Source of the DNA: Paraburkholderia madseniana
Lineage (GTDB): Bacteria > Pseudomonadota > Gammaproteobacteria > Burkholderiales > Burkholderiaceae
Direction of reading: 5' to 3'
Length of the DNA: 45,472 bases
Assembly: GCF_009690905.1 (NCBI RefSeq)
Contig: NZ_VOSW01000075.1
Location: 1-45,472 of the forward strand
Shown: one piece after another, positions 23,260 to 30,839 of the stretch
How positions within the stretch are numbered: the first letter of the stretch is position 1
Layout of the letters: each line of letters opens with the position of its first letter
Program-made: the position numbers and the translations under genes
The notes under the pieces: generated by a model
What the model was told of the DNA's origin: nothing
Databases searched by the model: none
The model's input: the letters and a program-made list of their open reading frames with translations, nothing else

Positions 23260-23459
23260 ATGAATAATCGTGCATACCGGCTTGTATATAGCAAGCCGCG
23301 GGGGATGCTGGTGGCCGTTGCGGAAACGGCTACTCGAGCACGCCGATCGACTATGGGTCACAAATTGGCCCGCATGGAGCAGGATATTTCTCCTGTGCGA
23401 GCACTGACTGTCTGGTCTATAACGCCAACGTTGATCCGAATAACCCGGGCACGCAGGCG
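23260..23459 (+). pseudogene. Second ESPR fused out of frame to a BcpA/CdiA pre-toxin segment
   Basis: The start reads MNNRAYRLVYSKPRGMLVAV and AETA, an intact ESPR. At about 23,320-23,331 (GCGGAAACGGCT) the sense switches frame: the other frame continues GNGYSSTPIDYGSQIG, PHGAGYFSCASTDCLVYNAN and VDPNNPGTQAMYRS, directly into the coding region at 23,460. The DCLVYNANVDPNNP type of string is typical of the region before the toxin in Burkholderia CdiA/RHS proteins. The fusion joins protein start to protein end, removing the whole stalk, and is out of frame, so the product is probably not made as an export substrate. Confidence 0.8.
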
Positions 23460-23984
23460 ATGTATCGGAGTGAGAATACTGCGCTGCTCGTCGGTGGGAC
23501 GGTCTTGACCGGCGTAGCAGGTCTAGTTGCGCCGGAAGCTGCTATTGTGATCGCCGCGGCAAACAATGGCATGCGTACATATTCGGGCGCCGCTGGTGCA
23601 GCGGTCAATGCGGCCTCTCAGGGCATCCAGATCTTCAAAGACCCCACTAAGGAGTTTGATTTTGTTGATACGGGCAGCGCGTTCGCGACCAACTATGCCA
23701 CGTACGGTACCAGTGTCGCAGTCACTGTCGGCGCTACTGTAGCGACGTCTGTCGCAGCCGACCTGTTGGTTAAGCCTGTGACGAACAGCAATCCACCTAG
23801 TAAGGGAGACGCAATTGCAAATGCCGGCACGAACGCGGTGTCGAGTGCTGCTGGCTATGCGATCGGCGATGCTGTAGGGGAGACGGCTGGCCCGTTTGTG
23901 GGAGCGGGCGTATCAGAACTCCTTAACTGGGGAAGTGGTGCTATGCAGAATTATGTTTCCCCGTCGAAGACAGAGAGGAAATAG
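23460..23984 (+). CDS. Orphan BcpA/CdiA C-terminal (toxin-side) fragment A
   Basis: A 174-residue frame, continuous with the pre-toxin segment upstream. It is rich in Ala, Gly, Val and Thr with hydrophobic stretches (LLVGGTVLTGVAGLVAPEAA; VAVTVGATVATSVAADLLV; NAVSSAAGYAIGDAVGETAG), suggesting a membrane-inserting toxin rather than a nuclease. Its end, GVSELLNWGSGAMQNYVSP, resembles the end of fragment C (25,020-25,139: GVQEMLSGGYNGATSALSPP). Four bases after the stop begins a small membrane protein, the expected partner immunity gene. Whether it is translated alone from the ATG is unknown, as there is no clear ribosome binding site. Confidence 0.6.
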   Translation: MYRSENTALLVGGTVLTGVAGLVAPEAAIVIAAANNGMRTYSGAAGAAVNAASQGIQIFKDPTKEFDFVDTGSAFATNYATYGTSVAVTVGATVATSVAADLLVKPVTNSNPPSKGDAIANAGTNAVSSAAGYAIGDAVGETAGPFVGAGVSELLNWGSGAMQNYVSPSKTERK

Positions 23985-23988
23985 ATCT

Positions 23989-24258
23989 ATGCGAAAATGT
24001 TTGACCATCTGGTGTCTTCTAACAAGCGCGATTTCTATCGCGGTCCTTTTGTTACTGCCGCTAAAAATCGCCGCGGGCCACTATTTGGGCGGCCACCCGT
24101 GGCCTAACTTGGCTGCTCTTTCGTTCCGCGATGTGTTGTCTTTGCTCGGCGAACTTGTGCTACTGGCTGGCCTAGTTTCCTTTTTTATCGTGCTTGGTAA
24201 CTGGTTTTGGCCGGACAAATTCCCGCTCCGCGCGAGATTCGGGCGCAAGGATGACTAA
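23989..24258 (+). CDS. Small inner-membrane protein, candidate immunity to fragment A
   Basis: An 89-residue protein with two hydrophobic helices (IWCLLTSAISIAVLLLLPL; LLGELVLLAGLVSFFIVLG) and a basic C-terminus (RARFGRKDD). AGAGGA lies 11 bases before the ATG, and only 4 bases separate it from the toxin-like fragment. A membrane immunity protein is what one expects for a membrane-acting CDI toxin, as known for the E. coli EC93 type. Its stop overlaps the start of the next fragment. No family is recognised; the role is inferred from order and topology. Confidence 0.6.
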   Translation: MRKCLTIWCLLTSAISIAVLLLLPLKIAAGHYLGGHPWPNLAALSFRDVLSLLGELVLLAGLVSFFIVLGNWFWPDKFPLRARFGRKDD

Positions 24259-24520
24259 CATGTACAACCGCCAGCTTCCTGGCAAGAAGGAGGCCCTTGC
24301 TAGGAAGCTGGCAGGCTCGAGCAATGGCCAGTGCACCGTACAACAGATGGCCGATATGTTGTGGCTGGCGGGTGTCAAAGGCAACTCGATAACACCGGAT
24401 TCGATTGCGACCGTGAATGTCGCTAATGCGGGTACCGTGTACGACAACCCGTCCGCGGGCGAGCCAGAACGAGTCAGAGCGATTCCGTTTGTCAGCAAGA
24501 TACCAGGAGTAAAGCCATGA
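24251..24520 (+). CDS. Orphan BcpA/CdiA C-terminal fragment B with RQL pre-toxin motif
   Basis: The 89-residue frame begins MTNMYNRQLPGKKEALARKL. YNRQL plus a following charged helix is the pre-toxin motif seen at the same place in CdiA-type exoproteins, and recurs at 25,368 (LYSRQLHPTE) and 30,444 (LYTRQLHPQE). The rest (QCTVQQMADMLWLAGVKGNS ... YDNPSAGEPE) looks like a short toxin-linking helix-rich domain with a truncated end. The stop overlaps the next gene by ATGA. Likely an orphan toxin module; a full toxin fold is not apparent. Confidence 0.55.
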   Translation: MTNMYNRQLPGKKEALARKLAGSSNGQCTVQQMADMLWLAGVKGNSITPDSIATVNVANAGTVYDNPSAGEPERVRAIPFVSKIPGVKP

Positions 24521-24951
24521 TCGATCTTCAATCCGGGAAAGTAAGGTTCGATGACGGATTTGAAGTCTCGTGTGCGACGACAATCGCGCAGCTTGAACGC
24601 TCTGTCTCAACGAAGCGGTCGCCGGCGACACCAGACCATACCCAGCTAAGCATCGGTGCCCACATTTCCGGGCAGAGAACTTGGGGGGTGGGCGCGATTT
24701 TTTTTCGTGAACGGTTAAAGCAAATTTGGCTTCAGTGTCTTAACGCCGATGGCGTTGATCCTGACGCTTGGGACATAGGAAACGAAAAAGCAAGAAAGAA
24801 GTTTCATGATGAATTTCTGATGGTCGCATGTTTCGGGAAGAGTGTCCTTGAAACATCTCCGGCTTCTTTGGGGTGGGCGTTTTCGTGGGGGAAGATCTCC
24901 TCGGTCATCGACATGCGTGGGGTGCAGGCATTGATCGTTGTCGACTATTGA
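24517..24951 (+). CDS. Unknown soluble protein, candidate immunity to fragment B
   Basis: A 144-residue protein starting MIDLQSGKVRFDDGFEVSCA, with AGGAG before an ATG that overlaps the previous stop (ATGA). It has no signal peptide or membrane helix and ends DMRGVQALIVVDY. The size, tight coupling to a CdiA-type scrap and lack of other relatives in the region make it a candidate cytoplasmic immunity protein. I do not recognise a domain with certainty. Confidence 0.6.
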   Translation: MIDLQSGKVRFDDGFEVSCATTIAQLERSVSTKRSPATPDHTQLSIGAHISGQRTWGVGAIFFRERLKQIWLQCLNADGVDPDAWDIGNEKARKKFHDEFLMVACFGKSVLETSPASLGWAFSWGKISSVIDMRGVQALIVVDY

Positions 24952-25001
24952 CAGTGCTGAGCGAATATATTTGGTCGTTTTATGTATTCACTTGCGCCTA
25001 A

Positions 25002-25139
25002 TCGCTGTTCTGCTGTTGGCGTGGCTTTTTCAAATGGTTTAATCCAATCGCTGCAGATGGCGTCCAGGAAATGCTGAGCGGTGGCTATAACGGTGCGACG
25101 AGTGCGCTATCTCCACCCACTGCTAAGACAAAGAAATGA
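25002..25139 (+). pseudogene. Orphan C-terminal scrap C, related to fragment A
   Basis: An open frame of 45 codons from a stop at 24,999 to the TGA at 25,137 reads RGFFKWFNPIAADGVQEML then SGGYNGATSALSPPTAKTKK. This resembles the last 25 residues of fragment A. It has no start of its own and must be the last piece of a lost toxin. Its stop overlaps the next ATG. Confidence 0.6.
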
Positions 25140-25357
25140 CAAAGACAGTCATAAGAGTCTTCTTGCTTGGATGGTTATGGCTAACAATCAAGCTGATCTT
25201 TGCTGGCGTCGTCGGAACGGCAATTATGATTTTGGTTACCGAGCGGACCCTTGATTTTCACCATCGATCATTCGGAATGGTCTTTTTGCTATATTTTGTT
25301 CCAGGCTCCCTTGCGGCGTTCTTCGTACGACTAGGCATCTTGCTCGAAGGAAAATAA
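25136..25357 (+). CDS. Small inner-membrane protein, candidate immunity to scrap C
   Basis: A 73-residue protein with two or three hydrophobic helices (VFLLGWLWLTIKLIFAGVVG; MVFLLYFVPGSLAAFFVRLG). It starts with an ATGA overlap with scrap C. The arrangement parallels fragment A with its membrane partner (23,460-24,258), and the two toxin ends look related, so this is probably the surviving immunity gene of a deleted toxin. Function is inferred from context alone. Confidence 0.55.
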   Translation: MTKTVIRVFLLGWLWLTIKLIFAGVVGTAIMILVTERTLDFHHRSFGMVFLLYFVPGSLAAFFVRLGILLEGK

Positions 25358-25361
25358 TTCG

Positions 25362-25615
25362 GATCTGTATAGCCGTCAATTGCACCCGACGGAAGCGCAA
25401 AGGTCGCGCAGCTATGGCATCAGTCTCTGAGTGGAAGAGACTTTGGCATGGAAAACGGACCCAAAAACTCAGTGGCGAGAGGGCGTTTCATGTGAGTGAG
25501 CGGCATCAATGACGAGGCAATGACCGTCGTTTTCGCGCAGTACGAGGGGTTGGATTTCAACGGTACTTTATCTGTCGCATCGGGGGAGCTATTGAAAATT
25601 GTGGAAGCACGATGA
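25362..25615 (+). pseudogene. Scrap D: RQLHP pre-toxin fragment and broken toxin/immunity pieces
   Basis: Three broken protein-like frames follow each other. First DLYSRQLHPTEAQ (from 25,362), the pre-toxin motif, ending in TGA at 25,428. Second LSGRDFGMENGPKNSVARG in another frame, ending near 25,495. Third NDEAMTVVFAQYEGLDFNGT LSVASGELLKIVEAR, whose TGA (25,613-25,615) overlaps the next ATG. They look like leftovers of one more pre-toxin, toxin end and immunity set. Confidence 0.5.
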
Positions 25616-26262
25616 CACGTAACTTGTCACTCTTCATCCGTGTTCTGACGGCAGGCGGCATCTTCGCCCTCACTGCCGGTTGCACACCCTCACATTACGT
25701 CACAACTGCGGCTCCAGACTATCAGCCGCAAGTTTCGGCTCGTGTGCGTATCCAGTCGGGCAATGACCTGCAAGCTGCTTCGTTCAGAGTGGGTGCGTGC
25801 TATTCGAATGGTTGGCAGGGCGACCCGCAGCGGGTCAGCGTCGACGACGGTTTCTGGGCGCGCTACAAATACTCGTCACGCAGCGTTGTGATTGGCATGC
25901 CACAGAGTCCCCGACCATGGATGCGGATCGAGGGTCTGCGTTTCAAGGACATGATCCGGGAATACGTCGTTCCGGCTGGGCAGCCGATCACGTTATCGCT
26001 GAGTACAGCCGGTGACGTAGGCAGCAGCAAGTACGGTGGCTATTCGTGGGCCTGCAAGCCGCACGAGATGACCTTCACGCCGATCGCTGGGCAGGATTAC
26101 GACGTGTACTTGGCCTTGCAGGAAGAAGGACGCAAGTCACATGGCTGTTCGATCGAGGTTCACCACATCGATGCCAGTGGACTGGACGAACCCGTGCAAA
26201 CGCATTACGCACCTAAATGTCCGTCGTCCGACGCAGAGGCCGCGACAAAACGGGGGCCGTGA
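25612..26262 (+). CDS. Lipoprotein between bcpA remnants and bcpB (BcpO-like by position)
   Basis: A 216-residue exported protein with a lipoprotein signal: basic start MTRNLSLFIR, hydrophobic core, and LTAGC with Cys24 as the lipidation site. The mature part is beta-rich with several cysteines (VGACYSNG, YSWACKPHE, KSHGCSIE, HYAPKCPSS) that could form disulfides. In Burkholderia-type CDI loci (bcpAIOB) a lipoprotein gene, bcpO, sits exactly here, between the immunity gene and bcpB. Sequence homology to known BcpO could not be tested, and the usual BcpO is shorter in some classes. The start overlaps the stop of scrap D. Confidence 0.65.
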   Translation: MTRNLSLFIRVLTAGGIFALTAGCTPSHYVTTAAPDYQPQVSARVRIQSGNDLQAASFRVGACYSNGWQGDPQRVSVDDGFWARYKYSSRSVVIGMPQSPRPWMRIEGLRFKDMIREYVVPAGQPITLSLSTAGDVGSSKYGGYSWACKPHEMTFTPIAGQDYDVYLALQEEGRKSHGCSIEVHHIDASGLDEPVQTHYAPKCPSSDAEAATKRGP

Positions 26263-26310
26263 AAAGCGCCAAGCAGTCAGATCAATAATAACCAGTAGAG
26301 AAAAAGACCA

Positions 26311-28068
26311 ATGCAACACTTACGCGTTGCGATAGCACTGTCGGCAGGACTGACGGTGACAGCTTTCGGCGCTTCGGCGCAAACGTCGCCGCCTTCGCCC
26401 GATTTCGCAAATGCCGCACGCAGCGCGGCACAGCAACAGCAACTTATCGAGCAGCAGCGTCAGGCGCAAGAACGCGCTCAGACCGTCAATGCGCCTGCCG
26501 TCCGATCAGGCACACCCAATGCCACGGGCTGGCCTGATCTGCCGACCGAGACGCCGTGCTTCCGCATCCAGTCATTCGTCCTGGACGTACCGGCGACGTT
26601 GCCCGATGCCGTTCGTGCGCAAGGTGACTCGGCGGTGCCGCAGGACCGTTTTGCCTTTGCCCGTGAATGGCTTGATCACTATAGCGGTCAATGCGTCGGC
26701 AAACAGGGGGTGGATCTGATCGTCAAGGGCCTCTCGCAGGTGATTCTCAGCCGAGGCTACATCACCACGCGCGTGCTTGTCCCGGAGCAGGACCTGTCGA
26801 AAGGAACGTTGCGCCTCTCGCTCGTGCCCGGTGTCATTCACCAATTACGCTTTGCCGACGCCGCGACGCGTGGCACGTGGAAGTCGGCATTTCCGGCACG
26901 CGGCGGCGACCTGCTCAACCTGCGCGATCTTGAACAGGGGCTTGAGCAGATGAAGCGCGTCGCGAGTCAGGACGTTGATATGCAGGTCGTGCCGACCGAA
27001 ACGCCTGGTGAGAGTGATGTCGTGATTACCGTGAAGCGCACGAAGCCGTGGACGGCCGTCGCCTCGATCGACAACTCCGGCCAACGCGCGACGGGCAAAC
27101 TGCAAGGGAATCTGTCGCTTGGCATCGACAACCCGCTCGGGCTGAACGACATATTCAACGTCGGGGCGAATCAGGATCTTGAATTCGGGGATAAGCGCCT
27201 GGGTTCGCACGGCTGGAACGGTTCGTATTCGATCCCGTGGGGTTACTGGACTGCCACGCTATCGGCTAACTCCAACACCTACTACCAGCAGATCGCGGGT
27301 GCGAACCAGACTTTCGTCTCGAGCGGCAATTCGCAGACGGCAGGACTCAGGCTCACGCGCGTGCTTCGCCGCAGCCAGGACGACGTGTTCGGCTTCGAGG
27401 CCCAACTGACCAAACGTTGGGGCGCCAGCTTCATCGAAGACACCGAAATTCCGCAGCAGCACCGCGACAACACGTTCGTCGAAGCAGGACTGACCGACCG
27501 TCACTACTTCGGGGCGGCGCAGTTCGACGGCACACTCGCGTACCGGCAGGGCATCGGCTGGCTAGGTGCGATGCCCGACACGTCGGGCGACGGTCCGACG
27601 TACCGTTTTCACATGGCGGTGCTTGACGCAAACCTCTCGGTGCCGTTTGCGATCGCGAACCAGAACCTGCGTTACGTGACGACCATTCATGGGCAGTTCA
27701 CCAACGACACGCTGAACTATATTGACGACCTGACCATCGGCAGCCGCTACACCGTGCGCGGTTTCGACGGTGAGACGATGCTCGCGGCCGAACGTGGCTT
27801 CTACTGGCGCAACGAGCTGCAGGTTCCGATTGGACAGACGGGGCAGTTCGTGTACGCAGGGATTGACTACGGTCACGTGTTCGGTCCCAACACGGCATTC
27901 CTGGCAGGCACGCAGCTCGCGGGCGCCGTCGTCGGTTTGCGCGGCAGTGTGTCGAGCCATTTCGGTGCGCTCGGTTATGACGTGTTCGCAGGGACACCGT
28001 TGTACAAGCCAGCCACCTTCAATACAGCGCGCGTCACGTTGGGATTCCAGCTGACCGCCCAGTTCTGA
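26311..28068 (+). CDS. bcpB: Outer-membrane two-partner-secretion transporter (BcpB/CdiB, FhaC family)
   Basis: This 16-stranded Omp85-type barrel exports the giant BcpA/CdiA exoprotein across the outer membrane. The 585-residue protein has a signal peptide (cleavage after ...FGASA, about residue 23), a Gln-rich N-terminal plug-helix region (AAQQQQLIEQQRQAQERAQ), POTRA domains (from CFRIQSFVLDV to about residue 250), and a barrel ending in a C-terminal phenylalanine (LGFQLTAQF). The L6 loop motif VRGF is at residues 482-485. It appears full length and intact, although its exoprotein partner has been destroyed. It starts 48 bases after the lipoprotein gene. Confidence 0.93.
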   Translation: MQHLRVAIALSAGLTVTAFGASAQTSPPSPDFANAARSAAQQQQLIEQQRQAQERAQTVNAPAVRSGTPNATGWPDLPTETPCFRIQSFVLDVPATLPDAVRAQGDSAVPQDRFAFAREWLDHYSGQCVGKQGVDLIVKGLSQVILSRGYITTRVLVPEQDLSKGTLRLSLVPGVIHQLRFADAATRGTWKSAFPARGGDLLNLRDLEQGLEQMKRVASQDVDMQVVPTETPGESDVVITVKRTKPWTAVASIDNSGQRATGKLQGNLSLGIDNPLGLNDIFNVGANQDLEFGDKRLGSHGWNGSYSIPWGYWTATLSANSNTYYQQIAGANQTFVSSGNSQTAGLRLTRVLRRSQDDVFGFEAQLTKRWGASFIEDTEIPQQHRDNTFVEAGLTDRHYFGAAQFDGTLAYRQGIGWLGAMPDTSGDGPTYRFHMAVLDANLSVPFAIANQNLRYVTTIHGQFTNDTLNYIDDLTIGSRYTVRGFDGETMLAAERGFYWRNELQVPIGQTGQFVYAGIDYGHVFGPNTAFLAGTQLAGAVVGLRGSVSSHFGALGYDVFAGTPLYKPATFNTARVTLGFQLTAQF

Positions 28069-28473
28069 TGCGTTCCCGAGTGCCGCTGCCGCGTCTGGTT
28101 TCTCCGCTTCGCGGTGCTGGGCAAGATCCCTTTTATCAACGTCAACCTCTCACGACGACTATCAAGTGACTTTCATTACTCGTTGAGGACGTAGCAAAAA
28201 GCTTCTTACGATTGCACGCGGGCATCGTTGAGATCGGTCGGCATGAAAAAACGGTGGCCCGGCTGAAGCGCGATGTTTTTCCGTGTGGCTGTTCTTGCAG
28301 ACGTTTTCTTCACCGCTACGTTTATGTCCGACGTATACCGTCCAGGCGAATACAATTCGCTTGGTACTTGGGCGGATACTGAGAGTTTTAAAACGAAGGG
28401 CGGCTTGCCTTTCCCGACGACTTTGGCGATTTTGCCTCTGACGCCGTCGGCAACAACAATGCACGGAGGACAA
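28069..28473. other. Gap between bcpB and the cytochrome gene, with a possible remnant
   Basis: No intact gene. On the minus strand a frame ending at 28,206 reads VPSELYSPGRYTSDINVAV and RKNIALQPGHRFFMPTDLND with good codon use, but it runs into the cytochrome gene at its 5' end. It looks like the tail of a lost gene. The end of the gap holds the cytochrome ribosome binding site (GGAGGA). Confidence 0.4.
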
Positions 28474-29310
28474 ATGTCGAAGCGGGTGTTGTTTGCGGTT
28501 TTGCTCCTGACGCTCGGCGTGATCGGGCAGTGTGCGATCGCGCAGTCCATGATCGAACTCAGGATAGGCGGCAAGACCCAGTCGTTTAGCCAAGGGGCGT
28601 TGCTGGCGCGTCCGGATGCTGCTGAGATTCACGTTCCGGTAGATGTGGCCTACGGTACGTCGACGACCTATCGCGCAGTGCCGCTGGCCGACCTGCTCGG
28701 CGGCGCGACATTGCCGACGGACAGCGTGCTCGAGGCACGTGCGACCGACGGTTTCGCCGCGCAATTGCCGATGGACCTCGTGCGCAATCGTGATCCCGCG
28801 AAAGCCGTCGCATGGCTCGCTGTCGAGGACCCGGCGCAGCCGTGGCCGAAGCTGCCGGGCAAGCCGGTCAGCGCCGGACCGTTCTACCTGGTATGGATCG
28901 GCAGCGAAGCGGCATCCGTGCGCAGCGAACAGTGGCCTTACCAGATCGCGCAACTTGCTACGCAACCCTCGCCATCCGCGCGTTGGCCGGTGCTCGGCGT
29001 CGATCCGATGCTGCCGGCAACCGATCCGGTTCGCGCGGGCCAAAGCCTGTTCATCACCCAGTGTCTTGCCTGTCATCGGCTCAACCATGCGGGCAGTGCG
29101 GACACCGGCCCCGACCTCAACGTGCCGATGAATCCAGTCGAATACTTCCAGCCCGCTGCATTGCGCCGCTACATTCGCAATCCGGCATCGGTTCGAGACT
29201 GGCCCGGCCGGACCATGCCCGCTTTCCCGCAGGAGCAACTGAGCGATCGCGAGATCGATCTGATCATCGCTTATCTTGCGTACATGGCGCAGCGGAAGGT
29301 TGGACGGTAA
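28474..29310 (+). CDS. Exported c-type cytochrome with N-terminal molybdopterin-oxidoreductase-like domain
   Basis: A 278-residue periplasmic protein. After a signal peptide (MSKRVLFAVLLLTLGVIGQC ... IAQS) comes a beta-rich domain (SMIELRIGGKTQSF ... YRAVPLADLLGG) resembling the oxidoreductase molybdopterin-binding fold but without its cofactor cysteine. A C-terminal cytochrome c domain carries the haem site CLACH (Cys197, Cys200, His201) and a later MPAFPQEQLSDREIDLIIAY with the methionine ligand. It is probably an electron acceptor for a periplasmic oxidoreductase. The start is the ATG after GGAGGA; the upstream frame is ignored. It is not related to CDI and appears to be an insertion between TPS pieces. 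Confidence 0.8.
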   Translation: MSKRVLFAVLLLTLGVIGQCAIAQSMIELRIGGKTQSFSQGALLARPDAAEIHVPVDVAYGTSTTYRAVPLADLLGGATLPTDSVLEARATDGFAAQLPMDLVRNRDPAKAVAWLAVEDPAQPWPKLPGKPVSAGPFYLVWIGSEAASVRSEQWPYQIAQLATQPSPSARWPVLGVDPMLPATDPVRAGQSLFITQCLACHRLNHAGSADTGPDLNVPMNPVEYFQPAALRRYIRNPASVRDWPGRTMPAFPQEQLSDREIDLIIAYLAYMAQRKVGR

Positions 29311-29314
29311 CTCA

Positions 29315-29446
29315 CTATTCCACCTGATTGCGCGCCGCGAGCGGATTGACCACCTTGCCGACGTCTATTGCACTGACGACCCGCGCCACGCGCAGGCGTG
29401 AAATGCCGGGATCCCAGCGGACTTCCACAAAATGCACGCCATGAAT
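29315..29446 (-). pseudogene. Fragment of a xanthine dehydrogenase-family molybdopterin subunit
   Basis: On the minus strand the frame reads FIHGVHFVEVRWDPGISRLR then VARVVSAIDVGKVVNPLAAR and NQVE before a stop. This is the C-terminal-half motif of xanthine dehydrogenase/aldehyde oxidase large subunits (V-R-VSA-D-G-VVNP--A-NQ-EG). The true protein continues with a Gly-rich segment, absent here. About 40 codons survive; both ends are lost. Confidence 0.75.
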
Positions 29447-29600
29447 GAAAACAAAACGTAATAAAAATATTTCCAAATATTTCTAAAGAACTCGTTAGTA
29501 ATGTCGTTATTCGTCTTACGAATTCTGCGACCGCAGAAGTCGCGCGTATTGAACGAATCGACCAAGAGAACCCGCAACGAACAGTTGCGTGAAAACAGGA

Positions 29601-30013
29601 ATGTCTAGCCGCACACGGGGAAGCAGCGCAGGCCACGGGAGTCTGCGTCTGCGTCAATTTCATATCAGGTTGATTGTCGCCGCGCTTATTGCCGTGCCGT
29701 GCGGTATATATGCATTTGGCATATCGGTCGACGGTGGAACGGCAATCAAGATTTCAACCGCTGCAAATGGCCATCAAACCGTCAATATCGCGCCGACCGT
29801 CGTTGGGGTTTCGAACAATACGTATAACGGCCCGGTTATCGCGGCGACGAACATCGATCTGCAGAACGCGCAAACGGTCACCAACAGCGGCACGATCAAG
29901 GCGGCGAACAGCTTTGCGACGCTTACTTCTACTACGCGGAAGGCACACCGCAGTCAGTTATCAATGCCGCAACAAAAGTACTCGGTTCGAATTTTGTGAA
30001 ACCAATTCCTTAA
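29601..30013 (+). pseudogene. Triply joined TpsA/BcpA-like remnant E: export domain, repeat, toxin end
   Basis: Part one (29,601 to about 29,840) starts MSSRTRGSSAGHGSLRLRQF, has a signal peptide, and then GGTAIKISTAANGHQTVNIA PTVVGVSNNTYN, the start of a TPS (haemagglutination-activity) domain. Part two, in frame, is ATNIDLQNAQTVTNSGTIKA, a filamentous-haemagglutinin stalk repeat. Part three, in another frame from about 29,918, is DAYFYYAEGTPQSVINAATK VLGSNFVKPIP with a TAA at 30,011, a CdiA-type toxin end. The three lie hundreds to thousands of residues apart in normal exoproteins, so this is the residue of internal deletions. Confidence 0.75.
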
Positions 30014-30022
30014 CTGAACGAT

Positions 30023-30430
30023 ATGGCTTCCTTTACCTACACAGCTTGGACAAATGGATCTGCAACGCAATTGCTTGAGAAGTTGAAGCATTTGTTCGAT
30101 CAGCGAAATTTCTCAATGAAGAATCCTCAGTCGGGGATGTGTCATGTTTGGAATGGCGAAGGGGAGTGTCGTCAGATCGACGCCGATTCTCTGCAGACCA
30201 TTCAAGAAGAAAAATTGCCGCTGGGGATTCAGTGGTGGCGTGGCGGCGAGGACATTTTCGTCACCTTAGCGGCCAACAAATCGGTCGGCGGCACAAATTG
30301 CAATGTCCGTCTTGTAGCATTAACCCGAGAAGAAGAAGCGGAAATAGCGAAGCTGATGATCCTGCACATCGTTCCAGAGAAGAACGTTTTTCCTGACGAT
30401 TTTCCAGTTTTTCAACTGGACGCTCAGTAA
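30023..30430 (+). CDS. Unknown soluble protein, candidate immunity to remnant E
   Basis: A 135-residue cytoplasmic-type protein (MASFTYTAWTNGSATQLLEK ... FQLDAQ) starting 9 bases after the toxin end of remnant E. No signal peptide or membrane helix. Its position, size and acidic character (EEAEIAK; DDFP) fit a CDI immunity protein. It is followed by yet another RQLHP scrap overlapping its end. No family recognised. Confidence 0.65.
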   Translation: MASFTYTAWTNGSATQLLEKLKHLFDQRNFSMKNPQSGMCHVWNGEGECRQIDADSLQTIQEEKLPLGIQWWRGGEDIFVTLAANKSVGGTNCNVRLVALTREEEAEIAKLMILHIVPEKNVFPDDFPVFQLDAQ

Positions 30431-30431
30431 A

Positions 30432-30839
30432 CGCCGGTCGAACCTGTATACCCGGCAGTTGCACCCACAAGAAAAGACCAAGGCACAACAGATAGCCGCG
30501 AATGCGGCAGCTCAAGGTATCACGAACCCAGATGAATCGCCGATTACAGCGGGTCAGATTGAGAGCGCGATGCGTGCGGCCAACAACAGCCAGTACGGAG
30601 AGATTGTCGCGACGGGCGTCGTGGTGCCGTTGAACGCGAACACCCCGGCCACCGCGGTCTACGACACGACCGGCATGAAGACGGTAAGCGACAGTTTGGG
30701 TAACTATCTTGTGCAGGATCCGTCGATGCTCGCGACGCCTTCGCGGGCGCTGCAAGACCTGATTCAGCAGAACACCGGCGGTACGAACCGTCTTCGCTGG
30801 ACGTACTTCACCATTTTCCTGAAAACCAAGCTTATATGA
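30432..30839 (+). pseudogene. Orphan BcpA/CdiA C-terminal fragment F with RQLHP motif
   Basis: The frame reads SNLYTRQLHPQEKTKAQQIA, ANAAAQGITNPDESPITAGQ, then IESAMRAANNSQYGEIVATG and a 60-residue tail ending RLRWTYFTIFLKTKLI. The first part is the pre-toxin motif and helix; the rest is a plausible pre-toxin/toxin domain. There is no ATG at its start (a TTG at 30,459 exists) and the frame is open into the end of the preceding gene, showing it was cut from a larger protein. Its TGA overlaps the ATG at 30,836. Confidence 0.65.
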
